From: Skeletonema marinoi
Taxonomy: Eukaryota; Bacillariophyta; Thalassiosirophyceae; Thalassiosirales; Thalassiosiraceae
Direction: 5' to 3'
Assembly: GCA_030544225.1 (NCBI GenBank)
Contig: CM060485.1
Span: forward strand, 3,782,001-3,846,000
DNA length: 64,000 nt
Both the position numbers and the translations under genes were made by a program. The notes under the pieces were generated by a model. It saw nothing but the letters and a program-made list of their open reading frames with translations, did not search any database and had not been told where the DNA came from. Shown here piece after piece: positions 44,794-55,581 of the stretch (the stretch's first letter is position 1; every line of letters starts with the position of its first letter).

Positions 44794-44966
44794 AAACAAG
44801 CACTCATGTTCAGATGATTCCTTCGAACTAGGGACATGAGGGCTTGGGACAAGCGATTTTTCTGAAGGTGAAACTGGTTCTGCGGTGTTTCTTTTATAAG
44901 ACTGACTACTTGTAAACAAGTCCTCATGTTCAGATGATTCCTTCGAACTAGGGACATGAGGGCAAA
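44794..44966. repeat. Internal duplicated hairpin in end B
   Basis: CTCATGTTCAGATGATTCCT followed by TCGAACTAGGGACATGAGGG occurs twice within B (about 44797-44853 and 44921-44963) and twice in B' (about 45857-45900 and 45979-46020). Each copy can fold, with CTCATGT pairing to ACATGAG. The minus strand of B reads SSKESSEHE twice in one frame of about 135 codons without an ATG. Another perfect stem, ACTAGGAG/CTCCTAGT, lies at about 45119-45140. Confidence 0.75.
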
Positions 44967-45232
44967 CAGTAGTCAGTTTTGAGGATAATGCAAGACTGCT
45001 CTTCTTGCGATGCTGTGGCTGTGCATTTACAAGGATAGAACGAGATTGGGTAGATATTCCCCCATTAAGAATTTGATCATACCGCTGGTTGAGCGGTTGG
45101 TCGCACACTGGGTTGTGACGACTAGGAGATGGGCTCCTAGTTTATATTTATGTTCATTAAGTCTTAAGTTGGAAGATTTCTTCTTTCTACCTGTCAGAAC
45201 GGAGTTCAGCGCGGACGCACAATAGTCCTACC

Positions 45233-46286
45233 GAGTCGTACCACTTTGGTTTAGCTGGTATACGGGAAGAAGGACAAGCTGGACGACGTGATGGCTGTCG
45301 AGTGATAAGGTGGACCATTCTTGAATTGATGCTTGCGTGAGAGATGGCGACAGAGCCAAGCTCGAGAGTCGGTTTGGATTATCCAGATCGAAGTTAGCAG
45401 CAGCAGATTCTTGGATGAATGTCACAGTAACAGCAATGTAACGTTACATGTCATGACGTCATCACTTGTCGACTGGAGAAATCAACAATGAAAAGACGCA
45501 ATGAACACAACCTATTTGAGCAAATCTACGGCAAGCGAGCAGAGTAATCTTCATACTGAGCAGATTGATCTACTATTTACTTGAGGAAATAGCTGGCGCT
45601 TTATTATTTTTCTCCCACCCACCCACCCCTTTTTATTGGAATGAGATTATGCTTCAAATGAAGTTTAGTTTCGAGGCGAAGTTTTGATTCGAGGAGTTGT
45701 ATTGGTATCTTTTTTTGGATTTCATGTGGGTATTTCTTGGTTCTCTTTGGTGCTGAAAGTGGTTTCTGCTTAAATCGTATTGCCGGGCGTCTTCCTGACT
45801 AAAATACTGTTGGTCGACGTGAACGTGACGATTGGTCAGTTTGTCTACCCTAAACAAGCACTCATGTTCAGATGATTCCTTCGAACTAGGGACATGAGGG
45901 CTTGGGACAAGCGATTTTTCTGAAGGTGAAACTGGTTCTGCGGTGTTTCTTTTATAAGACTGACTACTTGTAAACAAGTCCTCATGTTCAGATGATTCCT
46001 TCGAACTAGGGACATGAGGGCAAACAGTAGTCAGTTTTGAGGATAATGCAAGACTGCTCTTCTTGCGATGCTGTGGCTGTGCATTTACAAGGATAGAACG
46101 AGATTGGGTAGATATTCCCCCATTAAGAATTTGATCATACCGCTGGTTGAGCGGTTGGTCGCACACTGGGTTGTGACGACTAGGAGATGGGCTCCTAGTT
46201 TATATTTATGTTCATTAAGTCTTAAGTTGGAAGATTTCTTCTTTCTACCTGTCAGAACGGAGTTCAGCGCGGACGCACAATAGTCC
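45233..46286. mobile_element. Element 2b: 1.05 kb shortened relative of element 2a, head-to-tail
   Basis: It consists of A' (45233-45611, same 379 bp as A), a 147-bp middle, and B' (45759-46286, same 528 bp as B). A' and B' read as identical to A and B. The middle begins with a CCCACCCACCCACCCC run and has no counterpart in element 2a. It is joined to 2a through a single TACC, and followed by TACC and the resuming satellite. Two elements of equal ends but different interiors, in tandem with one shared 4-bp word, suggest a second integration at the end of the first. Confidence 0.82.
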
Positions 46287-49200
46287 TACCAGCGTCGCTA
46301 CAACGTCCTAGGTGACCTGATGATGCATCTGAGACGGCCGCCAGCTCCTCTGTTGACAGCCATGTCGTATCTCACGCTGTGAAGATGACAATCAACAGCT
46401 TGTAGTGACCCATTATAGTTGGCCGTGATAGTATAGAAGCATCTTTTACACGGCTCAAGCATTGGTTGGTCGTATCAGCGTCGCTACAACGTCCTAGGTG
46501 ACCTGATGATGCATCTGAGACGGCCGCCAGCTCCTCTGTTGACAGCCATGTCGTATCTCACGCTGTGCAGATGACAATCAACAGCTTGTAGTGACCCATT
46601 ATAGTTGGCCGTGATAGTATAGAAGCATCTTTTACACGGCTCAAGCATTGGTTGGTCGTAGCAGCGTCGCTACAACGTCCTAGGTGACCTGATGATGCAT
46701 CTGAGACGGCCGCCAGCTCCTCTGTTGACAGCCATATCGTATCTCACGCTGTGCAGATGACAATCAACAGCTTGTAGTGACCCATTATAGTTGGCCGTGA
46801 TAGTATAGAAGCATCTTTTACACGGCTCAAGCATTGGTTGGTCGTATCAGCGTCGCTACAACGTCCTAGGTGACCTGATGATGCATCTGAGACGGCCGCC
46901 AGCTCCTCTGTTGACAGCCATATCGTATCTCACGCTGTGCAGATGACAATCGACAGCTTGTAGTGACCCATTATAGTTGGCCGTGATAGTATAGAAGCAT
47001 CTTTTACACGGCTCAAGCATTGGTTGGTCGTATCAGCATCGCTACAACGTCCTAGGTGACCTGATGATGCATCTGAGACGGCCGCCAGCTCCTCTGTTGA
47101 CAGCCATATCGTATCTCACGCTGTGCAGATGACAATCAACAGCTTGTAGTGACCCATTATAGTTGGCCGTGATAGTATAGAAGCATCTTTTACACGGCTC
47201 AAGCATTGGTTGGTCGTATCAGCGTCGCTACAACGTCCTAGGTGACCTGATGATGCATCTGAGACGGCCGCCAGCTCCTCTGTTGACAGCCATATCGTAT
47301 CTCACGCTGTGCAGATGACAATCAACAGCTTGTAGTGACCCATTATAGTTGGCCGTGATAGTATAGAAGCATCTTTTACACGGCTCAAGCATTGGTTGGT
47401 CGTAGCAGCGTCGCTACAACGTCCTAGGTGACCTGATGATGCATCTGAGACGGCCGCCAGCTCCTCTGTTGACAGCCATATCGTATCTCACGCTGTGCAG
47501 ATGTCAATCAACAGCTTGTAGTGACCCATTATAGTTGGCCGTGATAGTATAGAAGCATCTTTTACACGGCTCAAGCATTGGTTGGTCGTACCAGCGTCGC
47601 TACAACGTCCTAGGTGACCTGATGATGCATCTGAGACGGCCGCCAGCTCCTCTGTTGACAGCCATATCGTATCTCACGCTGTGCAGATGACAATCAACAG
47701 CTTGTAGTGACCCATTATAGTTGGCCGTGATAGTATAGAAGCATCTTTTACACGGCTCAAGCATTGGTTGGTCGTACCAGCGTCGCTACAACGTCCTAGG
47801 TGACCTGATGATGCATCTGAGACGGCCGCCAGCTCCTCTGTTGACAGCCATATCGTATCTCACGCTGTGCAGATGACAATCAACAGCTTGTAGTGACCCA
47901 TTATAGTTGGCCGTGATAGTATAGAAGCATCTTTTACACGGCTCAAGCATTGGTTGGTCGTATCAGCGTCGCTACAACGTCCTAGGTGACCTGATGATGC
48001 ATCTGAGACGGCCGCCAGCTCCTCTGTTGACAGCCATATCGTATCTCACGCTGTGCAGATGACAATCGACAGCTTGTAGTGACCCATTATAGTTGGCCGT
48101 GATAGTATAGAAGCATCTTTTACACGGCTCAAGCATTGGTTGGTCGTATCAGCATCGCTACAACGTCCTAGGTGACCTGATGATGCATCTGAGACGGCCG
48201 CCAGCTCCTCTGTTGACAGCCATATCGTATCTCACGCTGTGAAGATGACAATCAACAGCTTGTAGTGACCCATTATAGTTGGCCGTGATAGTATAGAAGC
48301 ATCTTTTACACGGCTCAAGCATTGGTTGGTCGTATCAGCGTCGCTACAACGTCCTAGGTGACCTGATGATGCATCTGAGACGGCCGCCAGCTCCTCTGTT
48401 GGCAGCCATATCGTATCTCACGCTGTGCAGATGACAATCAACAGCTTGTAGTGACCCATTATAGTTGGCCGTGATAGTATAGAAGCATCTTTTACACGGC
48501 TCAAGCATTGGTTGGTCGTAGCAGCGTCGCTACAACGTCCTAGGTGACCTGATGATGCATCTGAGACGGCCGCCAGCTCCTCTGTTGACAGCCATATCGT
48601 ATCTCACGCTGTGCAGATGACAATCGACAGCTTGTAGTGACCCATTATAGTTGGCCGTGATAGTATAGAAGCATCTTTTACACGGCTCAAGCATTGGTTG
48701 GTCGTATCAGCATCGCTACAACGTCCTAGGTGACCTGATGATGCATCTGAGACGGCCGCCAGCTCCTCTGTTGACAGCCATATCGTATCTCACGCTGTGA
48801 AGATGACAATCAACAGCTTGTAGTGACCCATTATAGTTGGCCGTGATAGTATAGAAGCATCTTTTACACGGCTCAAGCATTGGTTGGTCGTATCAGCGTC
48901 GCTACAACGTCCTAGGTGACCTGATGATGCATCTGAGACGGCCGCCAGCTCCTCTGTTGGCAGCCATATCGTATCTCACGCTGTGCAGATGACAATCAAC
49001 AGCTTGTAGTGACCCATTATAGTTGGCCGTGATAGTATAGAAGCATCTTTTACACGGCTCAAGCATTGGTTGGTCGTACCAGCGTCGCTACAACGTCCTA
49101 GGTGACCTGATGATGCATCTGAGACGGCCGCCAGCTCCTCTGTTGACAGCCATATCGTATCTCACGCTGTGCAGATGACAATCAACAGCTTGTAGTGACC

Positions 49201-52200
49201 CATTATAGTTGGCCGTGATAGTATAGAAGCATCTTTTACACGGCTCAAGCATTGGTTGGTCGTACCAGCGTCGCTACAACGTCCTAGGTGACCTGATGAT
49301 GCATCTGAGACGGCCGCCAGCTCCTCTGTTGACAGCCATATCGTATCTCACGCTGTGCAGATGACAATCAACAGCTTGTAGTGACCCATTATAGTTGGCC
49401 GTGATAGTATAGAAGCATCTTTTACACGGCTCAAGCATTGGTTGGTCGTATCAGCGTCGCTACAACGTCCTAGGTGACCTGATGATGCATCTGAGACGGC
49501 CGCCAGCTCCTCTGTTGACAGCCATGTCGTATCTCACGCTGTGCAGATGACAATCAACAGCTTGTAGTGACCCATTATAGTTGGCCGTGATAGTATAGAA
49601 GCATCTTTTACACGGCTCAAGCATTGGTTGGTCGTAGCAGCGTCGCTACAACGTCCTAGGTGACCTGATGATGCATCTGAGACGGCCGCCAGCTCCTCTG
49701 TTGACAGCCATATCGTATCTCACGCTGTGCAGATGACAATCAACAGCTTGTAGTGACCCATTATAGTTGGCCGTGATAGTATAGAAGCATCTTTTACACG
49801 GCTCAAGCATTGGTTGGTCGTATCAGCGTCGCTACAACGTCCTAGGTGACCTGATGATGCATCTGAGACGGCCGCCAGCTCCTCTGTTGACAGCCATATC
49901 GTATCTCACGCTGTGCAGATGACAATCAACAGCTTGTAGTGACCCATTATAGTTGGCCGTGATAGTATAGAAGCATCTTTTACACGGCTCAAGCATTGGT
50001 TGGTCGTATCAGCGTCGCTACAACGTCCTAGGTGACCTGATGATGCATCTGAGACGGCCGCCAGCTCCTCTGTTGACAGCCATATCGTATCTCACGCTGT
50101 GCAGATGACAATCGACAGCTTGTAGTGACCCATTATAGTTGGCCGTGATAGTATAGAAGCATCTTTTACACGGCTCAAGCATTGGTTGGTCGTATCAGCA
50201 TCGCTACAACGTCCTAGGTGACCTGATGATGCATCTGAGACGGCCGCCAGCTCCTCTGTTGACAGCCATATCGTATCTCACGCTGTGAAGATGACAATCA
50301 ACAGCTTGTAGTGACCCATTATAGTTGGCCGTGATAGTATAGAAGCATCTTTTACACGGCTCAAGCATTGGTTGGTCGTATCAGCGTCGCTACAACGTCC
50401 TAGGTGACCTGATGATGCATCTGAGACGGCCGCCAGCTCCTCTGTTGGCAGCCATATCGTATCTCACGCTGTGCAGATGACAATCAACAGCTTGTAGTGA
50501 CCCATTATAGTTGGCCGTGATAGTATAGAAGCATCTTTTACACGGCTCAAGCATTGGTTGGTCGTAGCAGCGTCGCTACAACGTCCTAGGTGACCTGATG
50601 ATGCATCTGAGACGGCCGCCAGCTCCTCTGTTGACAGCCATGTCGTATCTCACGCTGTGCAGATGTCAATCAACAGCTTGTAGTGACCCATTATAGTTGG
50701 CCGTGATAGTATAGAAGCATCTTTTACACGGCTCAAGCATTGGTTGGTCGTAGCAGCGTCGCTACAACGTCCTAGGTGACCTGATGATGCATCTGAGACG
50801 GCCGCCAGCTCCTCTGTTGACAGCCATATCGTATCTCACGCTGTGCAGATGACAATCAACAGCTTGTAGTGACCCATTATAGTTGGCCGTGATAGTATAG
50901 AAGCATCTTTTACACGGCTCAAGCATTGGTTGGTCGTATCAGCGTCGCTACAACGTCCTAGGTGACCTGATGATGCATCTGAGACGGCCGCCAGCTCCTC
51001 TGTTGACAGCCATATCGTATCTCACGCTGTGCAGATGACAATCGACAGCTTGTAGTGACCCATTATAGTTGGCCGTGATAGTATAGAAGCATCTTTTACA
51101 CGGCTCAAGCATTGGTTGGTCGTATCAGCATCGCTACAACGTCCTAGGTGACCTGATGATGCATCTGAGACGGCCGCCAGCTCCTCTGTTGACAGCCATA
51201 TCGTATCTCACGCTGTGAAGATGACAATCAACAGCTTGTAGTGACCCATTATAGTTGGCCGTGATAGTATAGAAGCATCTTTTACACGGCTCAAGCATTG
51301 GTTGGTCGTATCAGCGTCGCTACAACGTCCTAGGTGACCTGATGATGCATCTGAGACGGCCGCCAGCTCCTCTGTTGGCAGCCATATCGTATCTCACGCT
51401 GTGCAGATGACAATCAACAGCTTGTAGTGACCCATTATAGTTGGCCGTGATAGTATAGAAGCATCTTTTACACGGCTCAAGCATTGGTTGGTCGTAGCAG
51501 CGTCGCTACAACGTCCTAGGTGACCTGATGATGCATCTGAGACGGCCGCCAGCTCCTCTGTTGACAGCCATGTCGTATCTCACGCTGTGCAGATGTCAAT
51601 CAACAGCTTGTAGTGACCCATTATAGTTGGCCGTGATAGTATAGAAGCATCTTTTACACGGCTCAAGCATTGGTTGGTCGTAGCAGCGTCGCTACAACGT
51701 CCTAGGTGACCTGATGATGCATCTGAGACGGCCGCCAGCTCCTCTGTTGACAGCCATATCGTATCTCACGCTGTGCAGATGACAATCAACAGCTTGTAGT
51801 GACCCATTATAGTTGGCCGTGATAGTATAGAAGCATCTTTTACACGGCTCAAGCATTGGTTGGTCGTATCAGCGTCGCTACAACGTCCTAGGTGACCTGA
51901 TGATGCATCTGAGACGGCCGCCAGCTCCTCTGTTGACAGCCATATCGTATCTCACGCTGTGCAGATGACAATCAACAGCTTGTAGTGACCCATTATAGTT
52001 GGCCGTGATAGTATAGAAGCATCTTTTACACGGCTCAAGCATTGGTTGGTCGTATCAGCGTCGCTACAACGTCCTAGGTGACCTGATGATGCATCTGAGA
52101 CGGCCGCCAGCTCCTCTGTTGACAGCCATATCGTATCTCACGCTGTGCAGATGACAATCGACAGCTTGTAGTGACCCATTATAGTTGGCCGTGATAGTAT

Positions 52201-55019
52201 AGAAGCATCTTTTACACGGCTCAAGCATTGGTTGGTCGTATCAGCATCGCTACAACGTCCTAGGTGACCTGATGATGCATCTGAGACGGCCGCCAGCTCC
52301 TCTGTTGACAGCCATATCGTATCTCACGCTGTGCAGATGACAATCAACAGCTTGTAGTGACCCATTATAGTTGGCCGTGATAGTATAGAAGCATCTTTTA
52401 CACGGCTCAAGCATTGGTTGGTCGTATCAGCGTCGCTACAACGTCCTAGGTGACCTGATGATGCATCTGAGACGGCCGCCAGCTCCTCTGTTGGCAGCCA
52501 TATCGTATCTCACGCTGTGCAGATGACAATCAACAGCTTGTAGTGACCCATTATAGTTGGCCGTGATAGTATAGAAGCATCTTTTACACGGCTCAAGCAT
52601 TGGTTGGTCGTAGCAGCGTCGCTACAACGTCCTAGGTGACCTGATGATGCATCTGAGACGGCCGCCAGCTCCTCTGTTGACAGCCATGTCGTATCTCACG
52701 CTGTGCAGATGTCAATCAACAGCTTGTAGTGACCCATTATAGTTGGCCGTGATAGTATAGAAGCATCTTTTACACGGCTCAAGCATTGGTTGGTCGTACC
52801 AGCGTCGCTACAACGTCCTAGGTGACCTGATGATGCATCTGAGACGGCCGCCAGCTCCTCTGTTGACAGCCATATCGTATCTCACGCTGTGCAGATGACA
52901 ATCAACAGCTTGTAGTGACCCATTATAGTTGGCCGTGATAGTATAGAAGCATCTTTTACACGGCTCAAGCATTGGTTGGTTGTATCAGCGTCGCTACAAC
53001 GTCCTAGGTGACCTGATGATGCATCTGAGACGGCCGCCAGCTCCTCTGTTGACAGCCATATCGTATCTCACGCTGTGCAGATGACAATCAACAGCTTGTA
53101 GTGACCCATTATAGTTGGCCGTGATAGTATAGAAGCATCTTTTACACGGCTCAAGCATTGGTTGGTCGTATCAGCGTCGCTACAACGTCCTAGGTGACCT
53201 GATGATGCATCTGAGACGGCCGCCAGCTCCTCTGTTGACAGCCATGTCGTATCTCACGCTGTGCAGATGACAATCAACAGCTTGTAGTGACCCATTATAG
53301 TTGGCCGTGATAGTATAGAAGCATCTTTTACACGGCTCAAGCATTGGTTGGTCGTACCAGCGTCGCTACAACGTCCTAGGTGACCTGATGATGCATCTGA
53401 GACGGCCGCCAGCTCCTCTGTTGACAGCCATATCGTATCTCACGCTGTGCAGATGACAATCAACAGCTTGTAGTGACCCATTATAGTTGGCCGTGATAGT
53501 ATAGAAGCATCTTTTACACGGCTCAAGCATTGGTTGGTCGTATCAGCGTCGCTACAACGTCCTAGGTGACCTGATGATGCATCTGAGACGGCCGCCAGCT
53601 CCTCTGTTGACAGCCATATCGTATCTCACGCTGTGCAGATGACAATCAACAGCTTGTAGTGACCCATTATAGTTGGCCGTGATAGTATAGAAGCATCTTT
53701 TACACGGCTCAAGCATTGGTTGGTCGTATCAGCGTCGCGACAACGTCCTAGGTGACCTGATGATGCATCTGAGACGGCCGCCAGCTCCTCTGTTGACAGC
53801 CATATCGTATCTCACGCTGTGCAGATGACAATCAACAGCTTGTAGTGACCCATTATAGTTGGCCGTGATAGTATAGAAGCATCTTTTACACGGCTCAAGC
53901 ATTGGTTGGTTGTATCAGCGTCGCTACAACGTCCTAGGTGACCTGATGATGCATCTGAGACGGCCGCCAGCTCCTCTGTTGACAGCCATATCGTATCTCA
54001 CGCTGTGCAGATGACAATCAACAGCTTGTAGTGACCCATTATAGTTGGCCGTGATAGTATAGAAGCATCTTTTACACGGCTCAAGCATTGGTTGGTCGTA
54101 TCAGCGTCGCGACAACGTCCTAGGTGACCTGATGATGCATCTGAGACGGCCGCCAGCTCCTCTGTTGACAGCCATATCGTATCTCACGCTGTGCAGATGA
54201 CAATCAACAGCTTGTAGTGACCCATTATAGTTGGCCGTGATAGTATAGAAGCATCTTTTACACGGCTCAAGCATTGGTTGGTTGTATCAGCGTCGCTACA
54301 ACGTCCTAGGTGACCTGATGATGCATCTGAGACGGCCGCCAGCTCCTCTGTTGACAGCCATATCGTATCTCACGATGTGCAGATGACAATCAACAGCTTG
54401 TAGTGACCCATTATAGTTGGCCGTGATAGTATAGAAGCATCTTTTACACGGCTCAAGCATTGGTTGGTCGTATCAGCGTCGCTACAACGTCCTAGGTGAC
54501 CTGATGATGCATCTGAGACGGCCGCCAGCTCCTCTGTTGACAGCCATGTCGTATCTCACGCTGTGCAGATGACAATCAACAGCTTGTAGTGACCCATTAT
54601 AGTTGGCCGTGATAGTATAGAAGCATCTTTTACACGGCTCAAGCATTGGTTGGTCGTATCAGCGTCGCTACAACGTCCTAGGTGACCTGATGATGCATCT
54701 GAGACGGCCGCCAGCTCCTCTGTTGACAGCCATGTCGTATCTCACGCTGTGCAGATGACAATCAACAGCTTGTAGTGACCCATTATAGTTGGCCGTGATA
54801 GTATAGAAGCATCTTTTACACGGCTCAAGCATTGGTTGGTTGTATCAGCGTCGCTACAACGTCCTAGGTGACCTGATGATGCATCTGAGACGGCCGCCAG
54901 CTCCTCTGTTGACAGCCATATCGTATCTCACGCTGTGAAGATGACAATCAACAGCTTGTAGTGACCCATTATAGTTGGCCGTGATAGTATAGAAGCATCT
55001 TTTACACGGCTCAAGCATT
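46287..55019. repeat. 186-bp satellite array, block 3 (about 47 monomers), with higher-order repeats
   Basis: GTATCTCACG runs from 46367 to 54923, exactly 46 periods of 186 bp (one copy reads GTATCTCACGATG). Phase and orientation match blocks 1 and 2. Marker variants recur at fixed multiples: CAGCATCGC at about 47036, 48152, 48710, 50198, 51128 and 52244 (spacings 6, 3, 8, 5 and 6 monomers), and TTGGTTGTATC at 52981, 53911, 54283 and 54841 (5, 2, 3). The array stops inside a monomer after CAAGCATT at 55019. Confidence 0.97.
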
Positions 55020-55581
55020 CAATCCTCTCTGGTGATCAATATTTCTTCTCCATGTTTGTTTGTGCCATGGTGCTTCCTTGCGGTGACAGGAGGCATTAAC
55101 ACGCTTAGCATTCCTGTGTCGTTTGTGATGAGTTGCAATACAAACATGCAAGTGGTTGTGTTTACCTACTTATTCTATGCCTCTGCTTATGCATTCAAAG
55201 ACACACAAAATGAAGATTCTGAGCGTTTCATCCATAAGTAGGGACTTAGGTTATAAAGCGTCTCCTCCGCATGAAGCAAATTGTAGCAACTAACGCGGCG
55301 CAGGAGAATAGAGAAAGAGGAGGTGCCTGACTTTGGTGCAGGTCTTCAATGATACTGTCCTGTATGAATGGTAACATGACCAAAGCGATTTGCAGCTCCA
55401 CCATGGCACACTTGCTCTCTAGGTGACCTGATGAGGTTCAATTGAGATGGCCGTCACATAGAATCACTGATGCTTATCCTTTAATGCAAGGTCTACTTTT
55501 TTAGGTGTGTTGAATAAGCAGTAGATAAACTACTCCCTATGCACTGTAGCCAGATTATTACTTGTCCCGTTTTGTCACAAG
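55020..55581. other. Satellite-to-gene transition
   Basis: About 560 bp of mostly unique sequence after the array. It contains a short 69-codon open frame (55032-55241) with no recognised similarity and no supporting feature, and the satellite scrap listed separately. It also holds the 3' region of the EMC2 gene. Confidence 0.4.
55419..55457. repeat. Degraded satellite fragment
   Basis: CTAGGTGACCTGATGA followed by GAGATGGCCGTCA matches the monomer segment CTAGGTGACCTGATGATGCATCTGAGACGGCCGCCA (two parts quoted) with a few changes and a small length difference. It lies 400 bp outside the array, in the same orientation, and is probably a remnant of a once larger array. Confidence 0.7.

Larger units (their letters stand above)
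41522..45228. mobile_element. Element 2a: 3.71 kb element with unlike ends (A...B), no recognisable protein gene
   Basis: Left end A (41522-41900, 379 bp) begins GAGTCGTACCAC; right end B (44701-45228, 528 bp) ends CACAATAGTCC. Both ends recur in element 2b directly downstream. The two ends are not inverted or direct repeats of each other. The 2.8 kb middle holds diverged internal duplications, listed separately, and no gene that I recognise. It follows satellite TATC and is followed by TACC. Note that its left end contains GTCGTACCA, nine bases identical to the satellite around the insertion site. Confidence 0.78.

Noticed and set aside
41522-46286. Helitron for elements 2a/2b
   Set aside because: Tandem joining fits, but the ends do not show TC...CTRR with insertion between A and T, and no Rep/helicase gene is inside.
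31394-55019. CRISPR array
   Set aside because: The whole 186-bp unit repeats without unique spacers, and the DNA is eukaryotic.
31394-55019. Naming the array a centromere
   Set aside because: Higher-order structure is suggestive, but no sequence feature proves centromere function; subtelomeric or other arrays look alike.
55032-55241. 69-codon plus-strand frame after the array
   Set aside because: No recognisable similarity or supporting signals; hydrophobic content alone is not enough.
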